This document shows, piece by piece, positions 36,501-46,084 of a DNA stretch of 64,000 bases (position 1 is the stretch's first letter; each line of letters opens with the position of its first letter). The translations under genes and the position numbers were made by a program. The DNA is taken from assembly GCF_016401385.1 (NCBI RefSeq), contig NZ_JAEACF010000001.1, positions 372,001 through 436,000 of the forward strand. Direction: 5' to 3'. Source of the DNA: Fictibacillus halophilus (GTDB lineage Bacteria > Bacillota > Bacilli > Bacillales > Fictibacillaceae). The notes below the pieces were generated by a model. The model did not search any database, was not told the origin of the DNA, and saw only the letters and a list, made by a program, of their open reading frames with translations.

Positions 36501-36890
36501 GAAGCACAAGAACGATTTGGTGAACTAAAAGATGGAAAAGCCAAAGTTAAAGGTGGATGGAGAATCTATTCTTCTGGACCTGGAATCTACATGAACCAGT
36601 TAATCTCAAATTGTTTAGGTATTCGCCCACAAGGGGAGAACTTAATCATTGATCCAATATTAACAGAAGAAATGAATGGCCTTGAATTGCAGTATATGAT
36701 CGATGGAAAACCTGTCAAAATGGTATTCCGAGACCGCGGTGGGGAAAGTAATCGACTCATCGTTAATGGTCAAAAAATGGAGAGCAGCACGTATCAGAAC
36801 ATCTACCGAGATGGAGGCGTATGTGTGAATCGCTCTGAATTTGTAAATAAATTGTCAGCAGACGTAAATACTGTAGAGATTTATTCATAA
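33543..36890 (+). CDS. GH94 family phosphorylase, probable 1,2-beta-oligoglucan phosphorylase
   Basis: A 1115-residue cytoplasmic glycoside phosphorylase. The long N-terminal beta-sandwich region (MINQWMSNPIDGSLNNLYLR) and the total length fit the 1,2-beta-oligoglucan phosphorylase subgroup, whereas cellobiose phosphorylases are about 800. The (alpha/alpha)6 barrel carries GDGDWDDTLQP; Asp762 in GDWDD aligns with the catalytic acid of GH94. The C-terminal YSSGPGIYMNQLISNCLGIR is also typical. The expected reaction is release of alpha-glucose 1-phosphate from beta-1,2-glucans with phosphate, saving ATP. It is divergent from the importer operon and shares its operator. No beta-glucosidase for the final sophorose lies in the locus. 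Confidence 0.82.
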   Translation: MTTLTKGNITIKAGDFAFTFLSTGDIYKASHHDTMINQWMSNPIDGSLNNLYLRVFNNEGMQVIPLLGSKSNSTVYYHENQVYWRGTFQDISYVVTFSLKENGIWFWDVELQGKAEKADIIYGQDVGLAHIGAVRTNEAFIAQYVDHGVFEDEKLGYVICSRQNQPNGKAFPYLQQGSLTKSTGYITDGFQFFGTSYKETDIPQALYEEDLANEVYQYEFAYIALQSERFELDGKHHINFYGCFKEDHQEAVTSIDFKDEIEAAWNEVQAQSQVDTTILEKINRNKQFDGTLKTVDLHMEEVEALFPERILEEYEGDTLLSFFTPTYEHIVLKEKERIVERPHGHILVTGDNVSLKEDTITTTSYMYGIFNSQLVVGNTSFHKMMTNARNALNVMKTSGQRIYVELDGKLKLLTMPSLFEMGFNYTRWFYKTEDETFIITNYTTVDTPEVELHVKALSGRSYRFVVTNQVSLNNQEYEVPFKMENEEDGVLSFFADAASDSGKTYENLSYRMKITGAEWSVTDETIFGENVDRGSASLVVCDLEPTNEWGISHQGLIDGKKIPFTNKTIETEIERYRTFIQNTNRGFRLTKDGVEIHELQKMNALAHWYTHNMLIHYSVPHGLEQYGGAAWGTRDVCQGPAEYFLATQHYGAVKDILLTVYSHQFEETGNWPQWFMFDQYFKIQQDDSHGDIIVWPLKLVTDYLAATNDFDILGEEVPYTSNRDFNFTEKKETLLQHIQKQIGYMRENFLHDTHLSSYGDGDWDDTLQPANPQLKKYMVSSWTVALTYQVMTQFSQQLQHVDEEEAAKLSELAKNIQADYQEHMLGTDVIPGFVYMEDPKSPKLMLHPSDNTTGINYRLLPMTRSMIAELLTPEQAEQHLDLIMDKFYCPDGVRLMDKPAHYKGGVSTHFKRAEQASNFGREIGLQYVHAHIRFVEAMAKLGKKEEVWSGLEKINPVMIQEKVPNAERRQSNAYFSSSDGDFKTRYEAQERFGELKDGKAKVKGGWRIYSSGPGIYMNQLISNCLGIRPQGENLIIDPILTEEMNGLELQYMIDGKPVKMVFRDRGGESNRLIVNGQKMESSTYQNIYRDGGVCVNRSEFVNKLSADVNTVEIYS

Positions 36891-36907
36891 CCATTCGTTA
36901 TAATAAA

Positions 36908-36919
36908 GGAAACGTTTGC
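36908..36919 (+). promoter_or_regulatory. variant LacI-type operator before the regulator gene
   Basis: GGAAACGTTTGC keeps the GAAACGTTT core of the three operators and lies 26 bp before the regulator start, suggesting weaker autoregulation. It matches the cre consensus poorly. Confidence 0.45.
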
Positions 36920-36945
36920 AACAAGTGAGATAGGAGAGAAGTTCG

Positions 36946-37914
36946 TTGGTAAGTATTAAAGACATTGCAAAACAAGCCGGTGTTTCCATTTCCACGGTCT
37001 CCTATGCCTTGAACGGAAGTCCGAAAGTTACGAAGGAAACATCAGCACGAATATTGGCGATCGCTAAAGAACTCAATTATATCCCAAGCGCAGCTGCTCG
37101 ATCACTGAAAAAACGAGAAACAAAAATCATTGGCATCTATTTAACGAACTATAGTGGTGCTTTTTATGGTCAGCTTCTGCAGGGGATGATGGAGACATTA
37201 AGCGAGAACGGCTATGAGCTTATCGTCTGCAGCGGGAAAGAATCACATCGCTTTCTTCCTGAGCGCATGATCGATGGCGCGATCATTCTAGATGCCACAT
37301 ATGAAACGAAAGAATTGTTAAGTCACGCGGAACGAGGACATAAGCTGGTCGTGATGGATCGAAGAATGGACCATCCGAACATCTCTCAAGTACTGCTTGA
37401 TAATAAGGCTGGGGCTACACTCGCGATCGATTATTTAGCTGAAAAAGGTCATCGAAAGATCTGTGTTGTTAAAGGTCCCGATATCTCTTTTGATGCGAGG
37501 CAGCGGTTAGAAGCTGTACAGAAAGCGGTACAACGCTATTCGCATATTGAGTACATCGAAATCGATGGTGATTTTAACAAGCATTCAGGTGAAGAAGCAG
37601 GTAAGAAAATTCATCAAGACTTTACAGAGCCTGTAGGTGTGTTTTGTTTGAATGATGAGATGGCGATCGGTATGTATAATTATTTCAGCAGAACGGATCT
37701 TCGTATTGGTGAAGATGTTCATATAATCGGTTTTGATAATATTGAGGTGTCTCAATATATTCAACCGAGACTTGCGACGATCAACTATTCGAAGCATAAA
37801 TGGGGAGCATTAGCTTCAGAACTGCTGCTGAATTTAATACAAAAAAAGCAAAGTCCTGAACATGAGAGAATCAACGTAAGCCTGATCGAAGGGGATTCCG
37901 TAAGAAAACGATAA
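36946..37914 (+). CDS. LacI-family transcriptional regulator of the glucan locus
   Basis: A 322-residue LacI/GalR regulator. The N-terminal helix-turn-helix (VSIKDIAKQAGVSISTVSYALNG) is followed by the hinge SAAARSLKKRET and a periplasmic-binding-protein-like ligand domain (IIGFDNIEVSQYIQPRLATI). The start is TTG 36946 behind TAGGAGAG. It lies 55 nt after the GH94 gene, and the repeated GAAACGTTTC operator in the locus is of LacI type, so it very likely represses the glucanase, importer and phosphorylase genes until an oligosaccharide binds. Confidence 0.9.
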   Translation: MVSIKDIAKQAGVSISTVSYALNGSPKVTKETSARILAIAKELNYIPSAAARSLKKRETKIIGIYLTNYSGAFYGQLLQGMMETLSENGYELIVCSGKESHRFLPERMIDGAIILDATYETKELLSHAERGHKLVVMDRRMDHPNISQVLLDNKAGATLAIDYLAEKGHRKICVVKGPDISFDARQRLEAVQKAVQRYSHIEYIEIDGDFNKHSGEEAGKKIHQDFTEPVGVFCLNDEMAIGMYNYFSRTDLRIGEDVHIIGFDNIEVSQYIQPRLATINYSKHKWGALASELLLNLIQKKQSPEHERINVSLIEGDSVRKR

Positions 37915-37920
37915 ACAAGG

Positions 37921-37949
37921 AAGAGGAGCTACGATAAGCTCCTCTTTTT
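37921..37949 (+). terminator. intrinsic terminator after the LacI gene
   Basis: AAGAGGAGCT (37921-37930) pairs with AGCTCCTCTT (37937-37946) across a 6-base loop, with a T tail. Confidence 0.9.
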
Positions 37950-37957
37950 GTATTCAA

Positions 37958-38734
37958 TTATTCAGCTTGTGATTGTGGTGACTTTTCTTTAGAGAGAAAC
38001 CAACCGCCAACAGCGATCAAGATGAGAACAACATAAAACGTGATTTTCCACTCTGGTGACTTTGCGAAACCTTCAGAAAGGATTGCTAAGTCAGGGTGTG
38101 CGAGTGTATATACTGCCAACTTAACCCCAACCCAACCTACGATAAGAAAGGCTGCAATTTCAAGACCTGGTTTCGATTGTAAAAGCTTAACAAAAAAGTT
38201 AGCAGCAAAACGCATGATGATTAGGCCGATCAACCCACCGGCAAAGATTACTAAGAACTTTCCGCCATCTAGACCACCGATGTTCGGAAGACCTGAATCG
38301 GGAAGTGCCACCGCTAATGCAACAGCTGCTAGGATTGAATCCACAGCAAACGCGATATCAGCTAGTTCAACTTTTAATACTGTAGTCCAAAAACCAGATT
38401 TCTTCTTTTCAGACTTAGACTTTTCCGTAAAATCATCTGCTTTTTTAACTACAACTTTTCTGAAGATATGGTTAAGTGCGATGAACAGAAGATATACAGC
38501 TCCGATAGCTTGAACCTGCCATACGTTGACTAAGAATGAAATGGCAAACAATGATGCGAAACGGAAGAAGAACGCACCTACTAAACCGTAAAACAACGCT
38601 TTTTTCCTTTGTTCTTCTGGTAAGTGTTTTACCATAATGGCTAAGACCAGTGCATTGTCTGCTGCTAATAAGCCTTCTAATGCGATCAGCACTAACAAGA
38701 TCCAACCATATTCTAACAAGATAGATAGTTCCAT
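37958..38734 (-). CDS. TerC-family membrane protein (probable Mn2+ exporter)
   Basis: A 258-residue integral membrane protein of the TerC/YkoY/YceF family with about seven helices. The metal-site motifs EGLLAADNALVLA near the start and ELADIAFAVDSILAA in the middle carry the conserved acidic residues. The frame extends upstream to 38851, but AAAGGAGG 7 nt before ATG 38734 fixes the start; the extension crosses a riboswitch terminator. The manganese riboswitch upstream indicates that it handles Mn2+, as shown for related TerC proteins that export Mn2+ or load secreted metalloproteins. Confidence 0.92.
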   Translation of the reverse strand: MELSILLEYGWILLVLIALEGLLAADNALVLAIMVKHLPEEQRKKALFYGLVGAFFFRFASLFAISFLVNVWQVQAIGAVYLLFIALNHIFRKVVVKKADDFTEKSKSEKKKSGFWTTVLKVELADIAFAVDSILAAVALAVALPDSGLPNIGGLDGGKFLVIFAGGLIGLIIMRFAANFFVKLLQSKPGLEIAAFLIVGWVGVKLAVYTLAHPDLAILSEGFAKSPEWKITFYVVLILIAVGGWFLSKEKSPQSQAE

Positions 38735-38812
38735 TTTGGTTCCTCCTTTAAAATGGTAGATGCATGGATGAAGCGAGAACAATTTACATGAAGCGACCTC
38801 CTGATAACAAAT

Positions 38813-38846
38813 AAAAAAGACCTCTACCAATAGCAGGTAAAGGTCT
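38813..38846 (-). terminator. second, distal terminator hairpin in the terC leader
   Basis: On the minus strand AGACCTTTACC pairs with GGTAGAGGTCT, followed by T6. It resembles the proximal hairpin and the flanking AACAAATAAAAAAGACC is repeated, so it looks like a duplication. Confidence 0.8.
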
Positions 38847-38853
38847 AACAAAT

Positions 38854-38889
38854 AAAAAAGACCCTTACCAACCGAACGGTAAAGGTCTT
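38854..38889 (-). terminator. proximal riboswitch terminator in the terC leader
   Basis: On the minus strand AAGACCTTTACCG pairs with CGGTTGGTAAGGGTCTT (bulged), followed by T6. The 5' arm contains the CCTTT that would otherwise pair with the AAAGG of the aptamer P1 helix. Confidence 0.85.
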
Positions 38890-38990
38890 GCTAACAACAA
38901 TGAAGTTGCCAATATAGCCGAGAGCACGAAGCTCCGAAATGACGACTATATTGTAAAAGCTACTCCCCTTTAGGAGTTATGAAGTTACTA
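38872..38990 (-). ncRNA. yybP-ykoY manganese riboswitch
   Basis: The minus-strand leader of terC has the conserved AAAGGGGAGTAGC (38960-38972), a central hairpin (CGGAGCTTCGTGCTCTCGG), the GGCTATATTGGCAAC arm and the closing TTAGCAAGACCTTTACC, the same words and order as the B. subtilis ykoY leader. AAAGG/CCTTT would form P1. Mn2+ binding stabilises P1 and keeps CCTTT out of the terminator, switching terC on. Read from sequence and known family. Confidence 0.88.
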
Positions 38991-39104
38991 TTATCATATT
39001 ATGATGAATATAATTTTGTCAATTTTTTTTAACAGTAAAAGATGTGGAATATAAAACGTGAACGATTATAGTACCTTTAAAATATATACGTAGGAAAAGA
39101 GTGG

Positions 39105-39677
39105 ATGAAAAAGGTGAATCAACATCAATATATAATAGACATGATTAAAAATGATGAATGGATGATGCGTGTTTTACGTGCTGCCAAAACATTAGATTTA
39201 CCGGATTGGTGGATATGTGCAGGGTTTGTTCGATCTAAAGTTTGGGATACCCTTCATGGCTTTCAAGAAAGAACAAGACTGGCTGATATCGATGTTGTTT
39301 ATTTCAATCCTGAAGACCTCAAAAAAGTGAGTGAAAAAAAGTATGAGGAAATGCTTTTAGGACTCATCCCAAATTTGCCGTGGTCTGTAAAAAATGAAGC
39401 GAGAATGCATCTCGTCAACGATGATTTTGAACCGTACACTTCAACGGTAGATGCGATCTCTAAATTTCCTGAAACGGTAACTGCTCTTGGTGTTAGGCTT
39501 AATGAACAAGGCGAAGTCATTCTTGCTGCTCCATGCGGAATAGAAGATGTACTAAGCATGGAGGTAAGACCAACGGATAGTTACAGAAGAACTGAAGACA
39601 GAAGAAACAAGTATAAAGAGCGCGTAAAGAAAAAGAATTGGGAAGCCGTTTGGTACAAAGTTAGAGTGGTTGAATAA
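39105..39677 (+). CDS. nucleotidyltransferase-like protein (NTP_transf_6 / DUF925)
   Basis: A 190-residue protein of the nucleotidyltransferase-fold family DUF925. The core motif is WICAGFVRSKVWDTLHG followed by LADIDVVYFNPEDL, where the DID acidic pair would bind metal, and later EARMHLVNDDFEPYTSTVDAISKFPETVTALGVRL, typical of the family. The substrate is unknown. The ATG has only a modest GAGTGG site. Confidence 0.85.
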   Translation: MKKVNQHQYIIDMIKNDEWMMRVLRAAKTLDLPDWWICAGFVRSKVWDTLHGFQERTRLADIDVVYFNPEDLKKVSEKKYEEMLLGLIPNLPWSVKNEARMHLVNDDFEPYTSTVDAISKFPETVTALGVRLNEQGEVILAAPCGIEDVLSMEVRPTDSYRRTEDRRNKYKERVKKKNWEAVWYKVRVVE

Positions 39678-39681
39678 AAAA

Positions 39682-39712
39682 AAGCTTGAGTGCTATTGCT
39701 CAAGCTTCTTGT
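39682..39712. terminator. bidirectional terminator between convergent genes
   Basis: AAGCTTGAG (39682-39690) pairs with CTCAAGCTT (39699-39707); A run on the left gives a T run for the minus-strand operon. Confidence 0.88.
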
Positions 39713-40287
39713 TTTGACTTTAGGTATTCCTTATAGAAAGTAGATAGCATTTCGAAATTTGAGATGAAATGAACATGAAGATTCCTTATTTGCCGATCGA
39801 TTGTCCTTCTTGAATGAAGACTCGAATGGTGTTTCAGTTCTTCGATTTCTTTTTCAAGACTTAAGGTTTGCGTTAATAAGCTGTGCAAATAAACCTTAGT
39901 ACTTTCTGAATATTCCTCTTGAAACGCGAGGCTGATGAGTATATCTTTTGCTTCATTAACTTCAAACTCCATATCAGTTAACAATTTTTGTGAGATGGTT
40001 TTAGAATCCTGGTCGATTAGCCAAGGAAGCTCATACATTTGTAATAGATATTCAATATCACTCGTGGTGCGGTCTTTAATCAATTCTTCTCTTTGTGCAT
40101 TGAGACGAGATTCATACTCAAATTTGAATGCTTTTAATTCCGATCTATAGTCATCGATGAGTACTTGATCTCCACCATAGGAAATTGATTTATAAATATT
40201 AAGTGGTGAATAAGGAAATACCCAATTTATCAATAAGAATAAGAGGAGAAATCCTAGAAAAATCTTCAAAGCACCTTTTTTCTTCAT
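39700..40287 (-). CDS. membrane-anchored coiled-coil protein of unknown function
   Basis: A 195-residue protein: basic start MKKKGALK, one hydrophobic helix (about 8-22) and a charged, helical, probably coiled-coil remainder rich in Glu, Leu and Lys. No family is recognised. A longer TTG start at 40308 is possible, but AGTGGGG precedes ATG 40287. Last gene of a five-gene minus-strand unit that begins with a kinase-like gene at 42412. Confidence 0.65.
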   Translation of the reverse strand: MKKKGALKIFLGFLLLFLLINWVFPYSPLNIYKSISYGGDQVLIDDYRSELKAFKFEYESRLNAQREELIKDRTTSDIEYLLQMYELPWLIDQDSKTISQKLLTDMEFEVNEAKDILISLAFQEEYSESTKVYLHSLLTQTLSLEKEIEELKHHSSLHSRRTIDRQIRNLHVHFISNFEMLSTFYKEYLKSKQEA

Positions 40288-40304
40288 CCCCACTTTCCTC
40301 TCTA

Positions 40305-40769
40305 TCAAACAGTACTTTTACTTCTGTATCTTCTTGCATCAGATGGACCTGAAGGCTTTTTAGGTTCTTTCGGATCGCGTTTTTTTCTTGGTCGGAATAA
40401 AGCATAACTTAAACAAAAACCGATCGAACAAGTGATTCCATAGCCGAATACAGCAAACGTGTTCAGTCCTTCAAACTTAGCCCAGTAGAAAATGGTGAAG
40501 CGGTATATCAAAAGAAAAACAATACTTAATGCTACATATAAAAGAAGATGGAACCTAAATTTCAACCTCATTTTATCTTTAGAAGATTCAATAATAAATG
40601 CAATTGGCAATGTGCAGAAAAGAAAAAAGGGTAGAGCTGTAACAATCCCAAAGAATAGACCGAATAACACACCTTGTAGATCAAGCTTAAATGGATTTCC
40701 GCCTGGAATAGCAAAAAAGAACACTGCTCCACAAAGTACCGATATTACGGATGAAATGATGACTCTCAT
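40305..40769 (-). CDS. four-helix membrane protein with a basic tail
   Basis: A 154-residue protein with four hydrophobic helices (about 3-22, 33-60, 70-90, 104-124) and a hydrophilic C-terminal tail rich in Lys, Pro and Arg (about 125-154). No family is recognised. AGGAGAT precedes the ATG, and the gene begins 2 nt after the VOC gene stop. Confidence 0.65.
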   Translation of the reverse strand: MRVIISSVISVLCGAVFFFAIPGGNPFKLDLQGVLFGLFFGIVTALPFFLFCTLPIAFIIESSKDKMRLKFRFHLLLYVALSIVFLLIYRFTIFYWAKFEGLNTFAVFGYGITCSIGFCLSYALFRPRKKRDPKEPKKPSGPSDARRYRSKSTV

Positions 40770-40771
40770 AA

Positions 40772-41161
40772 CTATCTCCTAACTACCTGTCGAAGCTTTT
40801 CGTTCATGGCTTCTGCATCTTTGTATTCAAACAATCCTAAGGAGTTTCCCCAAGGATCGGAAAAAGTAGCCCATCTAACAGGAACTTCGACACGTTCAAA
40901 AATTTCAAAGTCTTCCACATGTAAAACGTCGATCAATCGTTTTCTCTCAGCATCAAGATCGACAACACCTAGGCGAAGAGGTCCGTTACCAATAGATGGG
41001 TCTCCCTCTGCAACTTGCAGCCAACAGTTAGGAAGCAGCTCCCATTCGGCAAACCCATCATGTGGAGTGAAGTCAGGTGGTCGGTTCAATAGAGTTTCAT
41101 AATATTTTTGACCATCAACCATGTTCGATACACGAACTTGAAATGTCATTTCATATATCAT
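40772..41161 (-). CDS. glyoxalase/VOC superfamily protein
   Basis: A 129-residue vicinal-oxygen-chelate fold protein (glyoxalase/bleomycin resistance superfamily). The two beta-alpha-beta-beta-beta repeats are visible (MTFQVRVSNMVDGQKYYETLL and VRWATFSDPWGNSLGLFEYKD). The typical second-repeat DPWGN motif is present; the metal site is not obvious. AAGGAGAA precedes the ATG by 7 nt. The substrate is unknown. Confidence 0.82.
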   Translation of the reverse strand: MIYEMTFQVRVSNMVDGQKYYETLLNRPPDFTPHDGFAEWELLPNCWLQVAEGDPSIGNGPLRLGVVDLDAERKRLIDVLHVEDFEIFERVEVPVRWATFSDPWGNSLGLFEYKDAEAMNEKLRQVVRR

Positions 41162-41174
41162 ATGTAATTCTCCT

Positions 41175-41600
41175 TTACTTCATTTTGTTATCTAATAAAA
41201 ACGTTCTTAACGAGTCAGAGGTTTCATAACAGATTTTTTTATTTTTCGTACAGATGATTTCTTTTTTAGAATCATAAAGAAGTGTTGCTTTCATTTGTTC
41301 TCTACTGTATTCTTTAGACTCTTTCGATGTTTTTATGTTCAAAGAATAATCTGGATTGAGAAGATGTATCTTGACCCTTTTCATTGAACCGAGGGAGTTT
41401 GAAAAAAGTTCAGGATTTAATACCGTTAAAGTTTCATTTTTCTTAAGGTCCTTGACAATTACATTGTCAATTAATCCAAATCTTGTTTTAAAGGCTTGAT
41501 TGATCTGAACCTCAACATGTGAACGTAATGGCGAAGAATCAACACAACCACTAAGAAACAAAATAAATAACACACATAGTAGTAAGTATATAGCTTTCAT
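41175..41600 (-). CDS. lipoprotein of unknown function
   Basis: A 141-residue protein with a lipoprotein signal (MKAIYLLLCVLFILFLSGC). The mature domain is hydrophilic with mixed beta content and two further Cys (CTKNKKICYE) near the C-terminus that could form a disulphide outside the cell. No family is recognised. It starts 5 nt after the kinase-like gene. Confidence 0.68.
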   Translation of the reverse strand: MKAIYLLLCVLFILFLSGCVDSSPLRSHVEVQINQAFKTRFGLIDNVIVKDLKKNETLTVLNPELFSNSLGSMKRVKIHLLNPDYSLNIKTSKESKEYSREQMKATLLYDSKKEIICTKNKKICYETSDSLRTFLLDNKMK

Positions 41601-41605
41601 GGAAA

Positions 41606-42412
41606 CTAAGATCCTTTACTTTTTTTGCTGATAAATGATAACAATAACTTTTTTTCGATGTCAGGAAGGTTTTCACTTAAACGAGCTGCAGCTATCGGAA
41701 TCATCCAGCGATTTAAAGCTTTAGAAGAGAACTGGTAATGTCTAGTATAACTTTTTCTATAATACATAGCTAAAAATTTTCGGACATATAAAATAGTTAT
41801 AAAATTTAGAAAAGATGTGCGGTCTTTTAACCCGCCGTAACGCAAGATGAGGAGGGTACGAGCTAAGTCTGCCATAGGATTGCCACTTGTAGCATCACAC
41901 CAATCTATAATTACAGTTTCGTCTTTTGTAATTAAGATATTATCAGGATGAAAATCACCATGACATATACATTTACCAAGGGGGAGTTCTTCTAATTCTT
42001 TGATAATTCTTTTCTTGTCGTTCTCATTCAATTCTTTTACTGACATAATCTTTTGTTTTAAAACTCCAAATTGAGAGGGAAGAGTAGATAATTTCTTATC
42101 GTGAACACTTACTTGAAGAGCAGCCATCCTTTTTAAATGATGAAGTGTTTTTTTAGGTTGAGAACTTAATAGGCTCGTTAGCGTGGTTCCCTCGACCCTT
42201 CTATATATCAAGGCTCTTTTCCCAGAAATCGGTTTACTCCATCTTACTTCGGGAACCGGAAGACCTGATCGGAGAATGATTTTATTAATCGTATATTCAT
42301 GTTCTACCAAATCATCAGATATGTGATCATGAAATAGCTTTACAACTTCAGTTGGAGAAAAAATCATGACCTGTGCAGTACTTCCTTCACCAATTATTTG
42401 ATTGTGCTCCAA
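41606..42412 (-). CDS. aminoglycoside-phosphotransferase-family kinase
   Basis: A 268-residue protein with the APH/choline kinase fold: N-terminal lobe with GEGSTAQV (glycine loop) and VVKLF (ATP Lys), catalytic loop CHGDFHPDNILI and metal site IIDWCDA. It may phosphorylate a small molecule or mediate drug resistance; the substrate is unknown. The start is TTG 42412 with GAGGAG 9 nt upstream, an unusual start supported by the conserved glycine loop immediately after. First gene of a five-gene unit. Confidence 0.85.
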   Translation of the reverse strand: MEHNQIIGEGSTAQVMIFSPTEVVKLFHDHISDDLVEHEYTINKIILRSGLPVPEVRWSKPISGKRALIYRRVEGTTLTSLLSSQPKKTLHHLKRMAALQVSVHDKKLSTLPSQFGVLKQKIMSVKELNENDKKRIIKELEELPLGKCICHGDFHPDNILITKDETVIIDWCDATSGNPMADLARTLLILRYGGLKDRTSFLNFITILYVRKFLAMYYRKSYTRHYQFSSKALNRWMIPIAAARLSENLPDIEKKLLLSFISKKSKGS

Positions 42413-44351
<1,939 letters not shown>

Positions 44352-44360
44352 ACAACAACA

Positions 44361-44388
44361 AAGAGCTGATTCAAGATCAGCTCTTTTC
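44361..44388. terminator. terminator between the drug exporter and cyuA
   Basis: AAGAGCTGAT (44361-44370) pairs with ATCAGCTCTT (44376-44385) with TTTT after it; convergent genes share it. Confidence 0.88.
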
Positions 44389-44411
44389 ATTTTGATTTCA
44401 ATTGATTGAGC

Positions 44412-45692
44412 TTACCGTTGCTTATTCACCATCATATCTAAAAGTACAGAATCGGTCGTACTTGATGTTTCAGCACCTAATCTGCAAAAATTCTCAATCG
44501 TCTTTTCAACATCTTCTTCAATAAAACCATTTGTCGATGGGATACACAATCCGTTCGATGCTAAGACTGCCGATTGAACAGCGGCACTTGAACAAGTTGC
44601 AACTTTCATAGCGCATCCAGCTTTTGCTCCATCACAAACCATTCCACTAACGTTGCCTAATGTATTCTGTATAGCAGCTTTCATCTTATCTAAGTTGTCA
44701 TCCAGCAAGTAGGTGATCGCAGCAGATGCACTAGCACCAGCGACAGTCACACCGCAAAGTGCAGACAATCGGCCAAATTTTGATTTCATATGAATCGAAA
44801 GAAGGTGGCTCAATGTCACAGCTCGTAACATTTTATCTTGTGTTACACCTAGTTTTTCAGCTGCGGCTACAACAGGCATCGTAACCGCGATTCCTTGATT
44901 TCCACTGCCTGAATTCGCCATTACCGGCATGGTAGAACCAGCCATTCGTGCGTCAGAACCAGCAGCAGATAGCGCCATACTATACGTAGCTAGATCATCT
45001 GAAAGAACGCCCTTTTTTGTTTGTTCATACAACGTTTTTCCTACTTTTAAACCATAGTCATTCGAAAGACCTTCTTTACATATCGCAGAATTTAACTCGA
45101 CACTTCGTTTGACAAGATCTAATCGATGAACTGGAACTTTTGTAATGAACGCATAAAGGTCTTCAATCGTTAACTCAGGATTATCAGCTTTATTAGAGCT
45201 AGATGATGACCCAGGTCTTGATTTATCTACTAGTACTTTTCCGTTTTGAGTAATATAGCTTATGTTTGTATGCTCACCAGAGATCACAACGATCGCTTCC
45301 TCTGATGAAGTTTTTAACTCGACTTCAATAAATAGCTTTTCAGGACCATCTGCAGTTGCAACCGAAACCATTCCGCTCTGAACGATCCGGATCGCTTCTT
45401 CTTCCTCAGTAAGCGTAACCCCTTCAAGTACTTGAAGACCTTTTGCAGGGTCTCCTGCAATCATACCGAGAGCTGCTGTGAAATCGATACCTGTATGATT
45501 CATGCCGGGAATTCCTACAGATAAAGCGTTCTTGATAACATTGCCGCTCGCTCTAACAGAGATCGACGTTACCGGTTCGCTTATATATTCTTTGGCAGTA
45601 GCGGACGCGAGAGCGATGGCAACAGGTTCCGTGCATCCGAGTGCCACCACGAGTTCTTTTTCAAGAAGTCTACATATGTTTTCGTTGATCAT
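44412..45692 (-). CDS. cyuA: L-cysteine desulfidase family protein (CyuA/YhaM, UPF0597)
   Basis: A 426-residue protein of the CyuA family, iron-sulfur enzymes related to the L-serine dehydratase alpha chain that break L-cysteine into pyruvate, ammonia and sulfide. Motifs: VALGCTEPVAIALA near the N-terminus, SGSGNQGIAVTMP in the middle and VCDGAKAGCAMKVATC toward the C-terminus, where the cluster-binding Cys lie. AAGAGGG precedes the ATG. It is a single gene; no transporter adjoins it. Confidence 0.88.
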   Translation of the reverse strand: MINENICRLLEKELVVALGCTEPVAIALASATAKEYISEPVTSISVRASGNVIKNALSVGIPGMNHTGIDFTAALGMIAGDPAKGLQVLEGVTLTEEEEAIRIVQSGMVSVATADGPEKLFIEVELKTSSEEAIVVISGEHTNISYITQNGKVLVDKSRPGSSSSSNKADNPELTIEDLYAFITKVPVHRLDLVKRSVELNSAICKEGLSNDYGLKVGKTLYEQTKKGVLSDDLATYSMALSAAGSDARMAGSTMPVMANSGSGNQGIAVTMPVVAAAEKLGVTQDKMLRAVTLSHLLSIHMKSKFGRLSALCGVTVAGASASAAITYLLDDNLDKMKAAIQNTLGNVSGMVCDGAKAGCAMKVATCSSAAVQSAVLASNGLCIPSTNGFIEEDVEKTIENFCRLGAETSSTTDSVLLDMMVNKQR

Positions 45693-46084
45693 AGATTTAC
45701 CCTCTTCCCCAAAAATTTCTCTTCCTTAACAATAACGGTTAATTTCTTCAAAAAGAAGAGGAAAGTCTTATCAATTTTAATAGCGCTCATTAGAAAGGTA
45801 TCAAAAACATATGCAGGTCTTTAGCATGAAGTCGATATAAAGAATATAGGATTAACACCATGCTAATTGCCTAAAAAAAATCAAAAAGCAATGATATATA
45901 AGCCTAAGGAACAAGAATCAGTCACAGATCTGCCATGAATTAGAGAGAAAATGCTTTTTACTTAAAGGTATAGTGGGTGAAAAGGAACTTTTTTGAAATT
46001 CTGTTCAAAATCACTAGGCACTGTCATAAATAATACTTATTATAAATGAGTAAGATCTAACACCTTTGTAGGGAGTTTTTTATT
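45693..46084. other. upstream region of the polysaccharide/signalling operon
   Basis: AT-rich, without an open frame that I can support. Several -10-like words occur near 46025-46050, but no confident promoter. A GTAGGGAG ribosome site stands before the first gene. Confidence 0.4.

Noticed and set aside
38734..38851. Longer terC reading frame starting at 38851
   Set aside because: The extra 39 codons run through the riboswitch terminator; a strong ribosome site marks ATG 38734.
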